Assembly (NCBI RefSeq): GCF_001436255.1
Contig: NZ_AZEI01000014.1
Coordinates: forward strand, 1-48,166
Direction: 5' to 3'
Length of the DNA stretch: 48,166 nucleotides
Source: Lentilactobacillus rapi DSM 19907 = JCM 15042
GTDB taxonomy: Bacteria; Bacillota; Bacilli; Lactobacillales; Lactobacillaceae
Shown here: in pieces, positions 23,791 to 31,228 of the stretch
How positions within the stretch are numbered: position 1 is the stretch's first letter
Layout of the letters: each line of letters begins with the position of its first letter
Translations under genes and position numbers: made by a program
The notes under the pieces: generated by a model
The model's input: only the letters and a program-made list of their open reading frames with translations
Told to the model about the DNA's origin: nothing
The model's database searches: none

Positions 23791-25035
23791 TTATTTTCTA
23801 ACTTGGCCATTTCCACGGATCACATACTTAGTGGTCGTAAGTTCGGTCAATCCCATTGGGCCCCGTGCATGTAACTTCTGGGTACTGATGCCGATTTCGG
23901 CACCAAATCCAAACTCAAAGCCATCGGTGAATCTGGTCGAAGCATTGACGTAAACGCACGCTGAATCGATTTGGGTCAAGAACGCTTGACCGCTTTGATA
24001 ATTGTCTGAAATGATGACCTCTGAATGGCCAGTGGAATAGGTGTTGATGTGATCAATGGCAGCCTGCTCATCGTCAACGACTTTGATTGCCATGATCAAA
24101 TCATTGTACTCAGTTGACCAGTCTTCATCCGTTGCCGGTTTGATTGAAGGGACAATTGCCCGGCTGCGGTCGTCACCCCGCAACTCAACGCCATGATCCG
24201 CGAGTGCTTGGGCAATGGCTGGCAGCATTTGATCCGCAACGTCTTGATGAATCAGCAATTTTTCAGCTGCGTTACAAACAGAGGGGCGCTGCACCTTGGC
24301 GTTCACGATGATGTCAATGGCCATTTGTTCCTCGGCGTCCTTATCAACGTAGATATGACAGTTGCCGGCCCCAGTTTCGATGACGGGGACAGTTGAATTT
24401 TTGACAACCGCATTGATGAGGCCCGCACCACCACGGGGAATCAACACGTCAACGTATTGGTTGAGATGCATTAAATCATTGGCAGTGGCATGGCTGGTGT
24501 CGTGTAAAATTTGGATTGCATTCTCATCTAGGCCATTTTTCTTAAGGACACCCCGTAAAACGTTGGCAAGGGCGAGATTGCTGTTCAAAGCTTCCTTGCC
24601 CCCTCGAAGAATGACGGCATTGCCACTTTTAAAGGTGAGGGCAGACGCGTCAACGGTGACGTTTGGCCGGGCCTCAAAAATCATGGCAACGACACCTAAT
24701 GGCACGCGCCGCTTTTCGATGAGTAAGCCGGCATCGTTGGTCCAGCCCTTATCAATATTGCCGATTGGATCGGCGAGGGCAGCAACTTGTTGTAAGCCGG
24801 TTGCCATATCTTTGATGCGTTGTTCGGTTAGTTTAAGCCGGTCAGTAAATTTAGCTGGCATGTCGTTGGCATCTTTGACGTCCTTTTGATTTGCGGCCAG
24901 GATGTCGTCGGTGTTTGCAACTAAGGATTCGGCAAACTGATTCAAGATTTGGTTCTTGGTAACGGTATCCAACAAATTCAGTTTATAAGCAGCTGCCTTT
25001 GCGTTTTGACCTATCTGGATTAATTCCTCATTCAT
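23791..25035 (-). CDS. proA: Gamma-glutamyl phosphate reductase
   Basis: Second step of proline synthesis: NADPH reduction of gamma-glutamyl phosphate to glutamate semialdehyde. The 414-residue protein has the aldehyde dehydrogenase-like fold, with VQRPSVCNAAEKLLIH holding the catalytic Cys, preceded by ETGAGNCHIYVD, and ends ELTTTKYVIRGNGQVRK. The ATG at 25035 has GGAG 10 bases upstream; a GTG three codons earlier touches the ribosome site. It overlaps proB by 8 bases, and both are under the T-box at 25866-26066. Confidence 0.96.
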   Translation of the reverse strand: MNEELIQIGQNAKAAAYKLNLLDTVTKNQILNQFAESLVANTDDILAANQKDVKDANDMPAKFTDRLKLTEQRIKDMATGLQQVAALADPIGNIDKGWTNDAGLLIEKRRVPLGVVAMIFEARPNVTVDASALTFKSGNAVILRGGKEALNSNLALANVLRGVLKKNGLDENAIQILHDTSHATANDLMHLNQYVDVLIPRGGAGLINAVVKNSTVPVIETGAGNCHIYVDKDAEEQMAIDIIVNAKVQRPSVCNAAEKLLIHQDVADQMLPAIAQALADHGVELRGDDRSRAIVPSIKPATDEDWSTEYNDLIMAIKVVDDEQAAIDHINTYSTGHSEVIISDNYQSGQAFLTQIDSACVYVNASTRFTDGFEFGFGAEIGISTQKLHARGPMGLTELTTTKYVIRGNGQVRK

Positions 25036-25843
25036 GGGTAACACACTCCTTTGAGAATAGGGTTCCTACGGGTTTACCGGCCAATATATCAAAAATGATC
25101 TGGGGGTCTTTGCCGTTAGCAAGCACCATCTGCCGATTTTCAGCCAACATGCGTTGAGCGGCGAGTAACTTGGTGTGCATGCCACCGGTACCGAAACGAC
25201 TGCCACTGCCGCCGGCAACGGTAAACTCATCATCGGCAACGTTGGAAACTTCACTAATCAAATGCGCATCGGTAAACTTTTTGGGGTTCTGGTCATAAAA
25301 GCCGTCGATGTCTGACAAGACAATCAATAAATCGGCATTCATATGACTGGCAACGATTGCTGACAACTGGTCATTATCACCAAAGGTTGTCCGGTGATCC
25401 AATTCATCGGTTGCCACAGTGTCATTTTCATTGACAACCGGGACAACATTGTCCTTGAGCAAACAATTGAAGGTGTCCATAACGAACTTGTTGCTCTTGG
25501 GATAGTCGAAGATATCGTGGGTGAGCAGGACCTGAGCGATATCTGTCAGGTAATGGTCAAACCGTTGGGTGAATAACGTCATCAATTCCGATTGCCCAAT
25601 CGCTGATAATGCCTGTTGAGCGCCAATTTCTGCTGGCCGCTGCTTGAGATGCATCTTATTAAGACCGACCCCCATCGCGCCAGAGGAAACCAGAATCAAT
25701 TCTTTCCCCTGATTATTGAGGGCACTCAGGGTATAGGCCAACTGGTCAAAGGTTTCTAAATTAATGGCGCCATTTGGATGGATCAAGCTACTGGTTCCAA
25801 CTTTGACGACAATTCGATTTGCGTTAATTTTTCTAGTTCCCAT
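25028..25843 (-). CDS. proB: Glutamate 5-kinase
   Basis: First step of proline synthesis: phosphorylation of glutamate. The 271-residue amino acid kinase domain has VVKVGTSSL (12-20), the feedback and substrate segment NENDTVATDELDHRTTFGDNDQLSA and the GSGSRFGTGGMHTKLLAA motif. The C-terminal PUA domain of the longer E. coli type is absent. The ATG at 25843 has GGTGG upstream; in-frame codons further upstream lie inside the T-box leader and are not translated. Confidence 0.96.
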   Translation of the reverse strand: MGTRKINANRIVVKVGTSSLIHPNGAINLETFDQLAYTLSALNNQGKELILVSSGAMGVGLNKMHLKQRPAEIGAQQALSAIGQSELMTLFTQRFDHYLTDIAQVLLTHDIFDYPKSNKFVMDTFNCLLKDNVVPVVNENDTVATDELDHRTTFGDNDQLSAIVASHMNADLLIVLSDIDGFYDQNPKKFTDAHLISEVSNVADDEFTVAGGSGSRFGTGGMHTKLLAAQRMLAENRQMVLANGKDPQIIFDILAGKPVGTLFSKECVTHE

Positions 25844-25865
25844 TTTTTCACCACCATTTTTGTAT

Positions 25866-26066
25866 AAAAAAAGCCCGCCTTGAATTGAGACACCCATTGC
25901 GGGCGGTACCATTCTCATTCAAAGCTAGGCTTCACACTTTTGATTTTATAACGGAAAGATCCGTATCAGGTTAAGACAAATTATGAAGAAGGTAGGATTC
26001 GTGCACAACGGACACCTTTCAGCTATTGGCATCCTCTCTGAGGGGCACTACTTGGTCTTCTAAAAC
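25866..26066 (-). promoter_or_regulatory. T-box riboswitch of proBA (proline specifier)
   Basis: On the minus strand the leader holds the AGAGAG box (at 26039-26034), a probable specifier CCT for proline within CGAATCCTACC (25996-25994), the T-box core AATGGTACCGCC (about 25913-25902), and a terminator GCCCGC/GCGGGC with TTTTTTT (25904-25866). Uncharged tRNA-Pro would favour the antiterminator and switch on proBA. The core TGGTACC departs a little from the common TGGAACC. The specifier is read by eye. Confidence 0.88.
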
Positions 26067-26072
26067 ACCGTA

Positions 26073-26102
26073 ATCATATCCTAACTGATGCGTAATTGTC
26101 AA
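26073..26102 (-). promoter_or_regulatory. Sigma-A promoter of the proBA T-box transcript
   Basis: On the minus strand TTGACA (26102-26097), 18 bases, TATGAT (26078-26073). Transcription would begin near 26066, just before stem I of the T-box. Confidence 0.75.
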
Positions 26103-26113
26103 CTGATTGGCTG

Positions 26114-27106
26114 TTACTGTTCCAAATTGAGGGCCTTTTCGTAAACCCAGTATTTGGTTGCTCCAGCATCCGATGAGAAACGAATTCGGTACCAATCGTG
26201 ACCATTATCTTTAGTCCCAATGTTATCAATATAGACCTTCTTACCAACTTTCGGCTTGACAGAGGACCATGAGTACTTTTTGACATTCGCCCGAGAATTT
26301 TTCACATGATTGTATAGCCTGTATGAATCGTAGTTATCTCCTAATAACGCTTGTGAATCTGCACTGGCATACGAAACTTGATCATATGATTTTTTCACGC
26401 TCGACGTAATTGCCCCATGAGCTGAGCCGCTGCTTTGAAGGTTATTGTAAGTTGTCTTAACCAATTGGTAGAATTGGGCAAATGTATAACTGGCCCCAAA
26501 GTAAGTTTTCCCCATTGATGCGTAGTAGCTGGTTGGATCGGTATGATTGGTGCCACCGAGATACTTGGAAACGGCGCCGTGTGACCAGACAGTGCCTTTA
26601 CCGTCATAAGCAGCATCATTTGGGGTGAGACCGTACTGGTTCAAAATATAGGCAGTATAGTAGGCTGCATTTGCAATCTCGTGAGCAAATGCTGACTTGC
26701 TGTGAACGCGAACCTGCTCAAATTGGACGTAGCGGGCGTTGGCAGGATAACCGGCTCCCCAAGCCAAGTAATTGGTGTTGGCAATGTTAATGATTCGGCT
26801 GGCATCCACAAAGGTGTGGACAAACGCAGCAGAATAGTTGCGCTTCATATACGCAATTTCGTTATAAATGGTTGAATTTGGGTTTGCGGTTTCGTGAACC
26901 ACAACGCCTTCTGGTTTGTTGTTGCGGTATTTATTTTTGGGAAAGCCACTCCAGATGGACGACGTGATGCTCGAATGGCCAATATTATTGCTGGCGATAT
27001 AGTCGTTGACGCTGCTGGCATGGGCCGGCGTGGTATTAAGTGAAAATAGGCCGAGTGCTGCAAATGACAGCGAGCAAACGGCAGTTAAAATGGTTTGCTT
27101 TTTCAA
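26114..27106 (-). CDS. Secreted N-acetylmuramoyl-L-alanine amidase (Amidase_2) with SH3/GW-like end
   Basis: A 330-residue exported cell-wall hydrolase. Residues 1-30 are a signal peptide with cleavage after AHA. Residues about 60-200 are an Amidase_2 domain with zinc-ligand-type H71 (VVVHETA), H176 (WSHGAVS) and H188 (NHTDP). Residues about 235-330 form an SH3-like or GW-type wall-binding domain (YDSYRLYNHVKNSRANVKKYSW, YWVYEKALNLEQ). It would cut the bond between muramic acid and the stem peptide. The promoter of proBA starts just after its stop; no separate terminator is visible. Confidence 0.92.
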   Translation of the reverse strand: MKKQTILTAVCSLSFAALGLFSLNTTPAHASSVNDYIASNNIGHSSITSSIWSGFPKNKYRNNKPEGVVVHETANPNSTIYNEIAYMKRNYSAAFVHTFVDASRIINIANTNYLAWGAGYPANARYVQFEQVRVHSKSAFAHEIANAAYYTAYILNQYGLTPNDAAYDGKGTVWSHGAVSKYLGGTNHTDPTSYYASMGKTYFGASYTFAQFYQLVKTTYNNLQSSGSAHGAITSSVKKSYDQVSYASADSQALLGDNYDSYRLYNHVKNSRANVKKYSWSSVKPKVGKKVYIDNIGTKDNGHDWYRIRFSSDAGATKYWVYEKALNLEQ

Positions 27107-27255
27107 AGTGATTTCCCCTTCAGAATTGATAATAGTTTGTTACAAGTTGCATTTTTAAAAGTAAAGTTTTAGTTGTTTTTATATATCATATATTTACATA
27201 GTTTAATGCTACGAGTGTTAATATAAACGATTTGGGTGGGTCATTTCAACCAGAC

Positions 27256-27298
27256 AAAAAGCCCGTGAGTCGCGATTTAACGCGTTCCCACGGGCTTT
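27256..27298 (-). terminator. Intrinsic terminator of perR
   Basis: AAAGCCCGTG pairs with CACGGGCTTT, with an inner CGCG/CGCG stem and a T tract on the minus strand. It lies about 115 bases past the perR stop. Apart from it, the gap 27107-27414 shows no gene, only an AT-rich region upstream of the amidase. Confidence 0.88.
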
Positions 27299-27414
27299 AG
27301 CGTCGTTATTGTCAATCATATTAAGAGTTGTTGACAAAATGGGCGAAAACTGATTAAAACATTGATGTACCAGTGTGTTTAGCTTGTAACAATTGCCTGA
27401 ATAAAGCAAACCGG

Positions 27415-27885
27415 TTATTGTTTAGAACCGCTATCTAAGTGAAGTTTGCGTTGACAATCTGGGCAGATACCGGAAACTTCGAGTTGAGTTCCCGTTATTA
27501 GGAAACCAGTCTTTGCCTTGGTCGTTTCTCGGACATGGTTAACGATATCCGGATACTCATCGTCGAAAATATCGATAATTTTTCCACAATTTTCACAGAT
27601 CGCATGATAGTGAGGAAAGCCAAAAAAGTCGTAGCGAATGCCGCCGTCGTTATTTGGTAATTCAATCACCAATCCCTTATCCACTAACAGTTTCAGGGTG
27701 TTATAAATGGTGGCAACACTCAAATTGGGAAGCTTAGATTCAATCCCCTCCCGAATTGTATCGACGGATGGGTGATTGTGGTGAGTGATCAAATAGTCCA
27801 AAATAATTTCTCGCTGTGGTGTGATCCGAACGCCTTGTTCCTTCAGGCGACCAAGTGAGTGATTTAATGTTGAATTAGTGGGCAT
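27415..27885 (-). CDS. perR: Peroxide-responsive Fur-family repressor PerR
   Basis: A 156-residue Fur-family protein. The regulatory metal site is that of PerR rather than Fur or Zur: H38, D86, H92, H94 and D105 (the RYDFFGFPHYH segment), one residue offset from the B. subtilis numbering. The structural zinc site is C97-x2-C100 and C141-x2-C144. Oxidation of the His ligands by peroxide would release it from DNA. A perfect PerR box lies 48-62 bases upstream, so it probably represses itself. Confidence 0.93.
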   Translation of the reverse strand: MPTNSTLNHSLGRLKEQGVRITPQREIILDYLITHHNHPSVDTIREGIESKLPNLSVATIYNTLKLLVDKGLVIELPNNDGGIRYDFFGFPHYHAICENCGKIIDIFDDEYPDIVNHVRETTKAKTGFLITGTQLEVSGICPDCQRKLHLDSGSKQ

Positions 27886-27932
27886 GGTGGGCCTCTTTCA
27901 CACAATGACGTGAAATAGAATCGTTAACTACT

Positions 27933-27947
27933 TTAGAATCATTCTAA
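27933..27947. promoter_or_regulatory. PerR box upstream of perR
   Basis: TTAGAATCATTCTAA is a perfect 7-1-7 palindrome matching the PerR/Fur-family box TTAnAATnATTnTAA. A weaker half-like copy (TAGAATCGTTAA) lies at about 27916-27927. It could also act on the minus-strand gene at 28032, which ends nearby, but perR is the natural target. Confidence 0.85.
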
Positions 27948-28031
27948 TATGTTTTGACGATTTATTCAATCATTATGAAGTTACAAATTGGTTACAAATA
28001 ATAAGCGGTTCAATTGCGACAAGTTGGCTGG

Positions 28032-28523
28032 TTACAGTTGGGTGGTGAATGTTAATGAGGATGCCCGAGAAAAGCCAAGCCCTGCCAAAATCTGAATCAT
28101 CTGATCATCTTTTTGGGCGAGTTCAATCTGCAAGCTTGAGAAATTAAAATGGTCGCTGGCAAATTTCACTGTTCGTTCAATGACTTCCTTCGAAGAATTG
28201 ATTGCTGATTGGTCAATGATGAAGTCGATGTTGCCAACTTGATCGGTGGTTTCAAAGCCAGAGATTGTGATGATTCCAATAAACTGCTGAGAATCGGAGT
28301 TAGTGATTCCCCAAGTCAATTCAGCGCCATTCATCACTTTTTGCATCACCCGGTTGATACTTTTAACTGTATCCAAAATTTGGGTGGGCAGGTGATCGGC
28401 TTTGGTGGTTGAAATTACTGGCTGATTAAAAAGGGCGTCAACTTGTTTAACGGGTGTTTGGGTCAGCCAATCTAACGTGTAGTAGGCGGTTAGAACGGGA
28501 TGAAACTTTTCAAATGAAGTCAT
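28032..28523 (-). CDS. GNAT-like acetyltransferase domain protein
   Basis: A 163-residue protein with a weak GNAT fold: WGITNSDSQQFIGIITISGF strand pair, IDFIIDQSAINSSKEVIERTVKFA where the acetyl-CoA loop would be, and LQIELAQKDDQMIQILAGLGFSRA at the end. The typical Q/R-x2-G-x-G/A loop is not visible, so cofactor binding and activity are doubtful. AAAGGA lies 9 bases before the ATG. It is monocistronic and divergent from the lactonase gene. Confidence 0.7.
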   Translation of the reverse strand: MTSFEKFHPVLTAYYTLDWLTQTPVKQVDALFNQPVISTTKADHLPTQILDTVKSINRVMQKVMNGAELTWGITNSDSQQFIGIITISGFETTDQVGNIDFIIDQSAINSSKEVIERTVKFASDHFNFSSLQIELAQKDDQMIQILAGLGFSRASSLTFTTQL

Positions 28524-28621
28524 GTAAAACGATCCTTTCGTGAAAAAGCTTTCAAAGTATTTTGGTTGCGCTTTATCTGTGGCATAATGAATATATAAAC
28601 TGAATTACTGGAGGTATCATT

Positions 28622-29677
28622 TTGACTGAAACATATTTAATTGGAACCTACACCAGAAGAATCAGTAAAGGTGTTTATCAACTTGAATTGGATCCAGATA
28701 ATCAAAAACTAAAAAATTTGGAATTTGTTGGCAGCGCCATTGATCCCACCTATGTCGCTGAATCGAAGCAAAAACGCATCTATGCGATTACTAAAGTCAG
28801 AGATGACAATAACGGTAATGTCACCGGCGGTTTTTATGAATGGGATGGGACTAACGATAATTATCCACTTGCTCCAATCGCCGGGATTCACGATCAAGAA
28901 ACTTCACCAGCTTATATCGCGGTAGACGATGCCCGAAAATTAGTCTTCACAGCTAACTACCATGCTGGCATTATCAGTACGTATAAAATTGCTGACAATG
29001 GGTCAATTTCTCTGGCTGATCGAATTATGGATAAGGGAACCCTTGGCTTCAGAAAAGAACAGCAGGATGGCCCTCATCCACATTATATCGACTTGACTCC
29101 GGATAATCGGGTGGTTGTCGTTGACCTGGGAATTGACAAGGTCTTTATTTATGACGTAAGTGAGGCTGGTAAGTTGACGCCGGTCAGTGAATTACAGATG
29201 GAGGACGGTTATGGCCCCCGCCATATCACATTCGATGAAAAAAAGCAGGTGGCCTATCTGGTGGGTGAATTGAGCAGTAATATTGCCGTCTTGGATTATG
29301 ATGCCAAGAACGGTCAGCTGTCATTGAGAAATATTTTATCAACCATTCCAGATGACTGGACGGAACATAATGGTGCAGCTGCCGTTAGACAATCCAGCGA
29401 TGGCAAATTTGTGTATGTCTCCAACCGGGGCAATAATACGATCGCCGTATTCAGCTCAGATGAAAAAGGTGACCTGAAATTAATCCAAAGAATCTCAACG
29501 GAAGGCGATTTCCCACGAGATTTCAACTTGAGCGATGACGAGTCATTTGTGATCTGTTTAAATCAAAATTCTGACAATGCCACATTATATGCCAGAGATG
29601 CAGAATCTGGCAAATTAACCATGCTCCAGAAGGACTTCGCGGTACCGGAAGGGGTTAGCGTGCTAAGAAAAAAGTGA
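28622..29677 (+). CDS. Lactonase family seven-bladed beta-propeller (6-phosphogluconolactonase type)
   Basis: A 351-residue propeller of the YbhE/Pgl type, which hydrolyses 6-phosphogluconolactone in the oxidative pentose phosphate route central to heterofermenters. The repeated blade motifs include SPAYIAVDDARKLVFTANYH, GPHPHYIDLTPD, GYGPRHITFDE, and DGKFVYVSNRGNNTIAVF. The start is TTG at 28622, with GGAGG 7-8 bases upstream. The stop codon TGA is part of the first family B repeat (GTGAGCGG), and the four-unit array follows at once. Confidence 0.92.
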   Translation: MTETYLIGTYTRRISKGVYQLELDPDNQKLKNLEFVGSAIDPTYVAESKQKRIYAITKVRDDNNGNVTGGFYEWDGTNDNYPLAPIAGIHDQETSPAYIAVDDARKLVFTANYHAGIISTYKIADNGSISLADRIMDKGTLGFRKEQQDGPHPHYIDLTPDNRVVVVDLGIDKVFIYDVSEAGKLTPVSELQMEDGYGPRHITFDEKKQVAYLVGELSSNIAVLDYDAKNGQLSLRNILSTIPDDWTEHNGAAAVRQSSDGKFVYVSNRGNNTIAVFSSDEKGDLKLIQRISTEGDFPRDFNLSDDESFVICLNQNSDNATLYARDAESGKLTMLQKDFAVPEGVSVLRKK

Positions 29678-29793
29678 GCGGAGTAAAGCGGTTAGAAACT
29701 GGAACTTAAGTCGCCTCAACCAGAAATTCCTGGGTTTGGAATTTGTGGTTGAGGTGCTTAAGTGGAAGTTTCTGCTTTACGCAGCTGTCCTAA
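29674..29793 (+). repeat. Family B hairpin repeat, copy B6 (array unit 1)
   Basis: Helices GTAAAGC/GCTTTAC, AGAAACT/AGTTTCT, TTAAG/CTTAA and CCTCAACC/GGTTGAGG, with tip TTCCTGGGTTTGGAA. Its GTGAGC start contains the lactonase stop codon. It is the first of four tandem units that fill 29674-30171. Confidence 0.92.
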
Positions 29794-29800
29794 GAAAAGA

Positions 29801-29920
29801 GTGAGTGGATCCAAGCGACTAGAAAGCGGAGTGTAAGTGTCCCCGGAGAGAAATTTCCGGTTTTGAAATTTTTCTCCGAGGTCCTTACATGCAGCTTTCT
29901 GCTTGGAGGAGCTGTCCTAA
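29801..29920 (+). repeat. Family B hairpin repeat, copy B7 (array unit 2)
   Basis: Helices TCCAAGC/GCTTGGA, AGAAAGC/GCTTTCT, GTAAG/CTTAC and an inner CCCCGGAGA/TCTCCGAGG with one mismatch. It is the TCCAAGC helix type. Confidence 0.92.
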
Positions 29921-29925
29921 GAAAA

Positions 29926-30045
29926 GTGAGCGGAGTAAAGCGGTTAGAGATCGGAGTGTAAGTCTCCTTGAACGGAAATTCCGATTTTGGGAATTTTTGT
30001 TCGAGGTGCTTACATGCAGATCTCTGCTTTACGCAGCTGTCCTAA
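29926..30045 (+). repeat. Family B hairpin repeat, copy B8 (array unit 3)
   Basis: Helices GTAAAGC/GCTTTAC, AGAGATC/GATCTCT, GTAAG/CTTAC and CCTTGAAC/GTTCGAGG (one G-U). It is back to the GTAAAGC type. Confidence 0.92.
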
Positions 30046-30050
30046 GAAAA

Positions 30051-30171
30051 GTGAGCGGATCCAAGCGGTTAGGAACTGTAGCATAAGTCTCCCCAAGCAG
30101 AAATCCTTGGTTTTGAGGATTTTTGATTGGGGTGCTTATGTGGAAGTTCCTGCTTGGAGGAGCTGTCCTAA
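30051..30171 (+). repeat. Family B hairpin repeat, copy B9 (array unit 4)
   Basis: Helices TCCAAGC/GCTTGGA, AGGAACT/AGTTCCT, ATAAG/CTTAT and CCCCAAGCA/TGATTGGGG with one mismatch. It is the TCCAAGC type again, completing an alternating pattern. Start-to-start distances in the array are 127, 125 and 125 bases. A short AATTCCGGGAGA-type hairpin at about 30223-30255 lies before the next gene. Confidence 0.92.
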
Positions 30172-30275
30172 TCCACGCCGCCAAGCCCGCTAAAACCATT
30201 CCCCAATCCAACATCAACAGACCAATCAAAAAATTCCGAGAGACAACTTCTCCCGGAATTTTTGTATTTAACACA

Positions 30276-31127
30276 TTAATTAACTTTCGTTGAAATAGCT
30301 CCCAAGCCATCAATTTCACTGGTAATAACATCGCCAGATTTCAAGAATACTTGGGGATCCCGGCCAACTCCTGTTCCACTAGGGGTTCCAGTGAAGATGA
30401 GATCACCGGGATACAGCTCAATGACGCCGGAAATATAGGACACAAGTGTCTGAATATCGAAGATCATCTGGTCAATGGTCGCCTGTTGGACGATTTCACC
30501 ATTAACCTTGGTAATGACTTGCTTGGAAACAATGTCATCGGTATCGGCGATTGTGCTTATGTAAGGGCCAACTGGTGAGTAGTGCTTGAATGACTTGCTG
30601 AGATCGAATTGAGTGCCAGCACCGTCAATCGACTGTAGGTGCCGATCGGAAAGGTCTTGGCCGACCATGTAGCCGGCGATCGCATCTTCGGCGTCTTCAC
30701 GGCTAATGTTACGGCCACCGCGGCCAATGACAACCACTAATTCAGTTTCCCAGTCCACGGTATCGCTGCTTAGGTGAATGGCGTTCTGCGGGCCCGCCAA
30801 TGAACTGACAAATTTGTTAAAGACGTTGGGTGCTTTAGGCTTGGCAGTCGCCATTTCTTTCATATGATCAAGATAATTGAAGCCGATTGCTGGAATTTGA
30901 CGGGGATGTTGAACGGGTAACTCAAACTGAGATGGATCAAGTGCTTTGGAATCATCGTTGTTAATGATTTTTTCGTCACTGACATCAATCAGAACTTTGG
31001 ATACGAATCCCTGCCAATCGTTTAAAATGTCGTCGATTGAGTTGTAGCCATCAACTGGGACTCCCCAGAATTGATTATTTTGGAGAGCCACCAATGTTGG
31101 CTTATCTTCATACATTGCTAATTTCAA
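30276..31127 (-). CDS. Fumarylacetoacetate hydrolase (FAH) family protein
   Basis: A 283-residue FAH-family hydrolase or decarboxylase. The C-terminal domain (about 80-283) has AIGFNYLDHMKEM, the metal-ligand region VDWETELVVVIGRGGRNI and VGQDLSDRHLQ, and the end motif GDLIFTGTPSGTGVGRDP. Members act on acylpyruvates or related 2-oxo acids, and the substrate cannot be told. The start is TTG at 31127 with AGGAGGGG 5 bases upstream; the open frame further upstream has no ribosome site. It follows the helicase gene on the same strand with a gap of about 100 bases. Confidence 0.9.
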   Translation of the reverse strand: MKLAMYEDKPTLVALQNNQFWGVPVDGYNSIDDILNDWQGFVSKVLIDVSDEKIINNDDSKALDPSQFELPVQHPRQIPAIGFNYLDHMKEMATAKPKAPNVFNKFVSSLAGPQNAIHLSSDTVDWETELVVVIGRGGRNISREDAEDAIAGYMVGQDLSDRHLQSIDGAGTQFDLSKSFKHYSPVGPYISTIADTDDIVSKQVITKVNGEIVQQATIDQMIFDIQTLVSYISGVIELYPGDLIFTGTPSGTGVGRDPQVFLKSGDVITSEIDGLGAISTKVN

Positions 31128-31228
31128 TATAACCCCTCCTGGCATAGTCCAATTACAAATAGCGATATTAGTATACACCCAATTGTGAATGGGAACCAGA
31201 GTGAGTGTGTCCAGAAAGCGACTCATTC

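Noticed and set aside
27218-27409. 63-codon open frame between the amidase and perR
   Set aside because: It spans the perR terminator hairpin and has no ribosome site or conserved content.
29674-30171. Tandem array with about 125-base period, considered as a CRISPR array
   Set aside because: Repeats are far too long, there are no unique spacers of 30-40 bases between short identical repeats, and no cas genes are near. Each unit is itself a multi-helix palindrome.
29889-30331. Short open frames within the family B array, on both strands
   Set aside because: They translate the repeat itself, giving the same peptides (e.g. SAWRSCPKKSER) from every copy, and have no ribosome sites.
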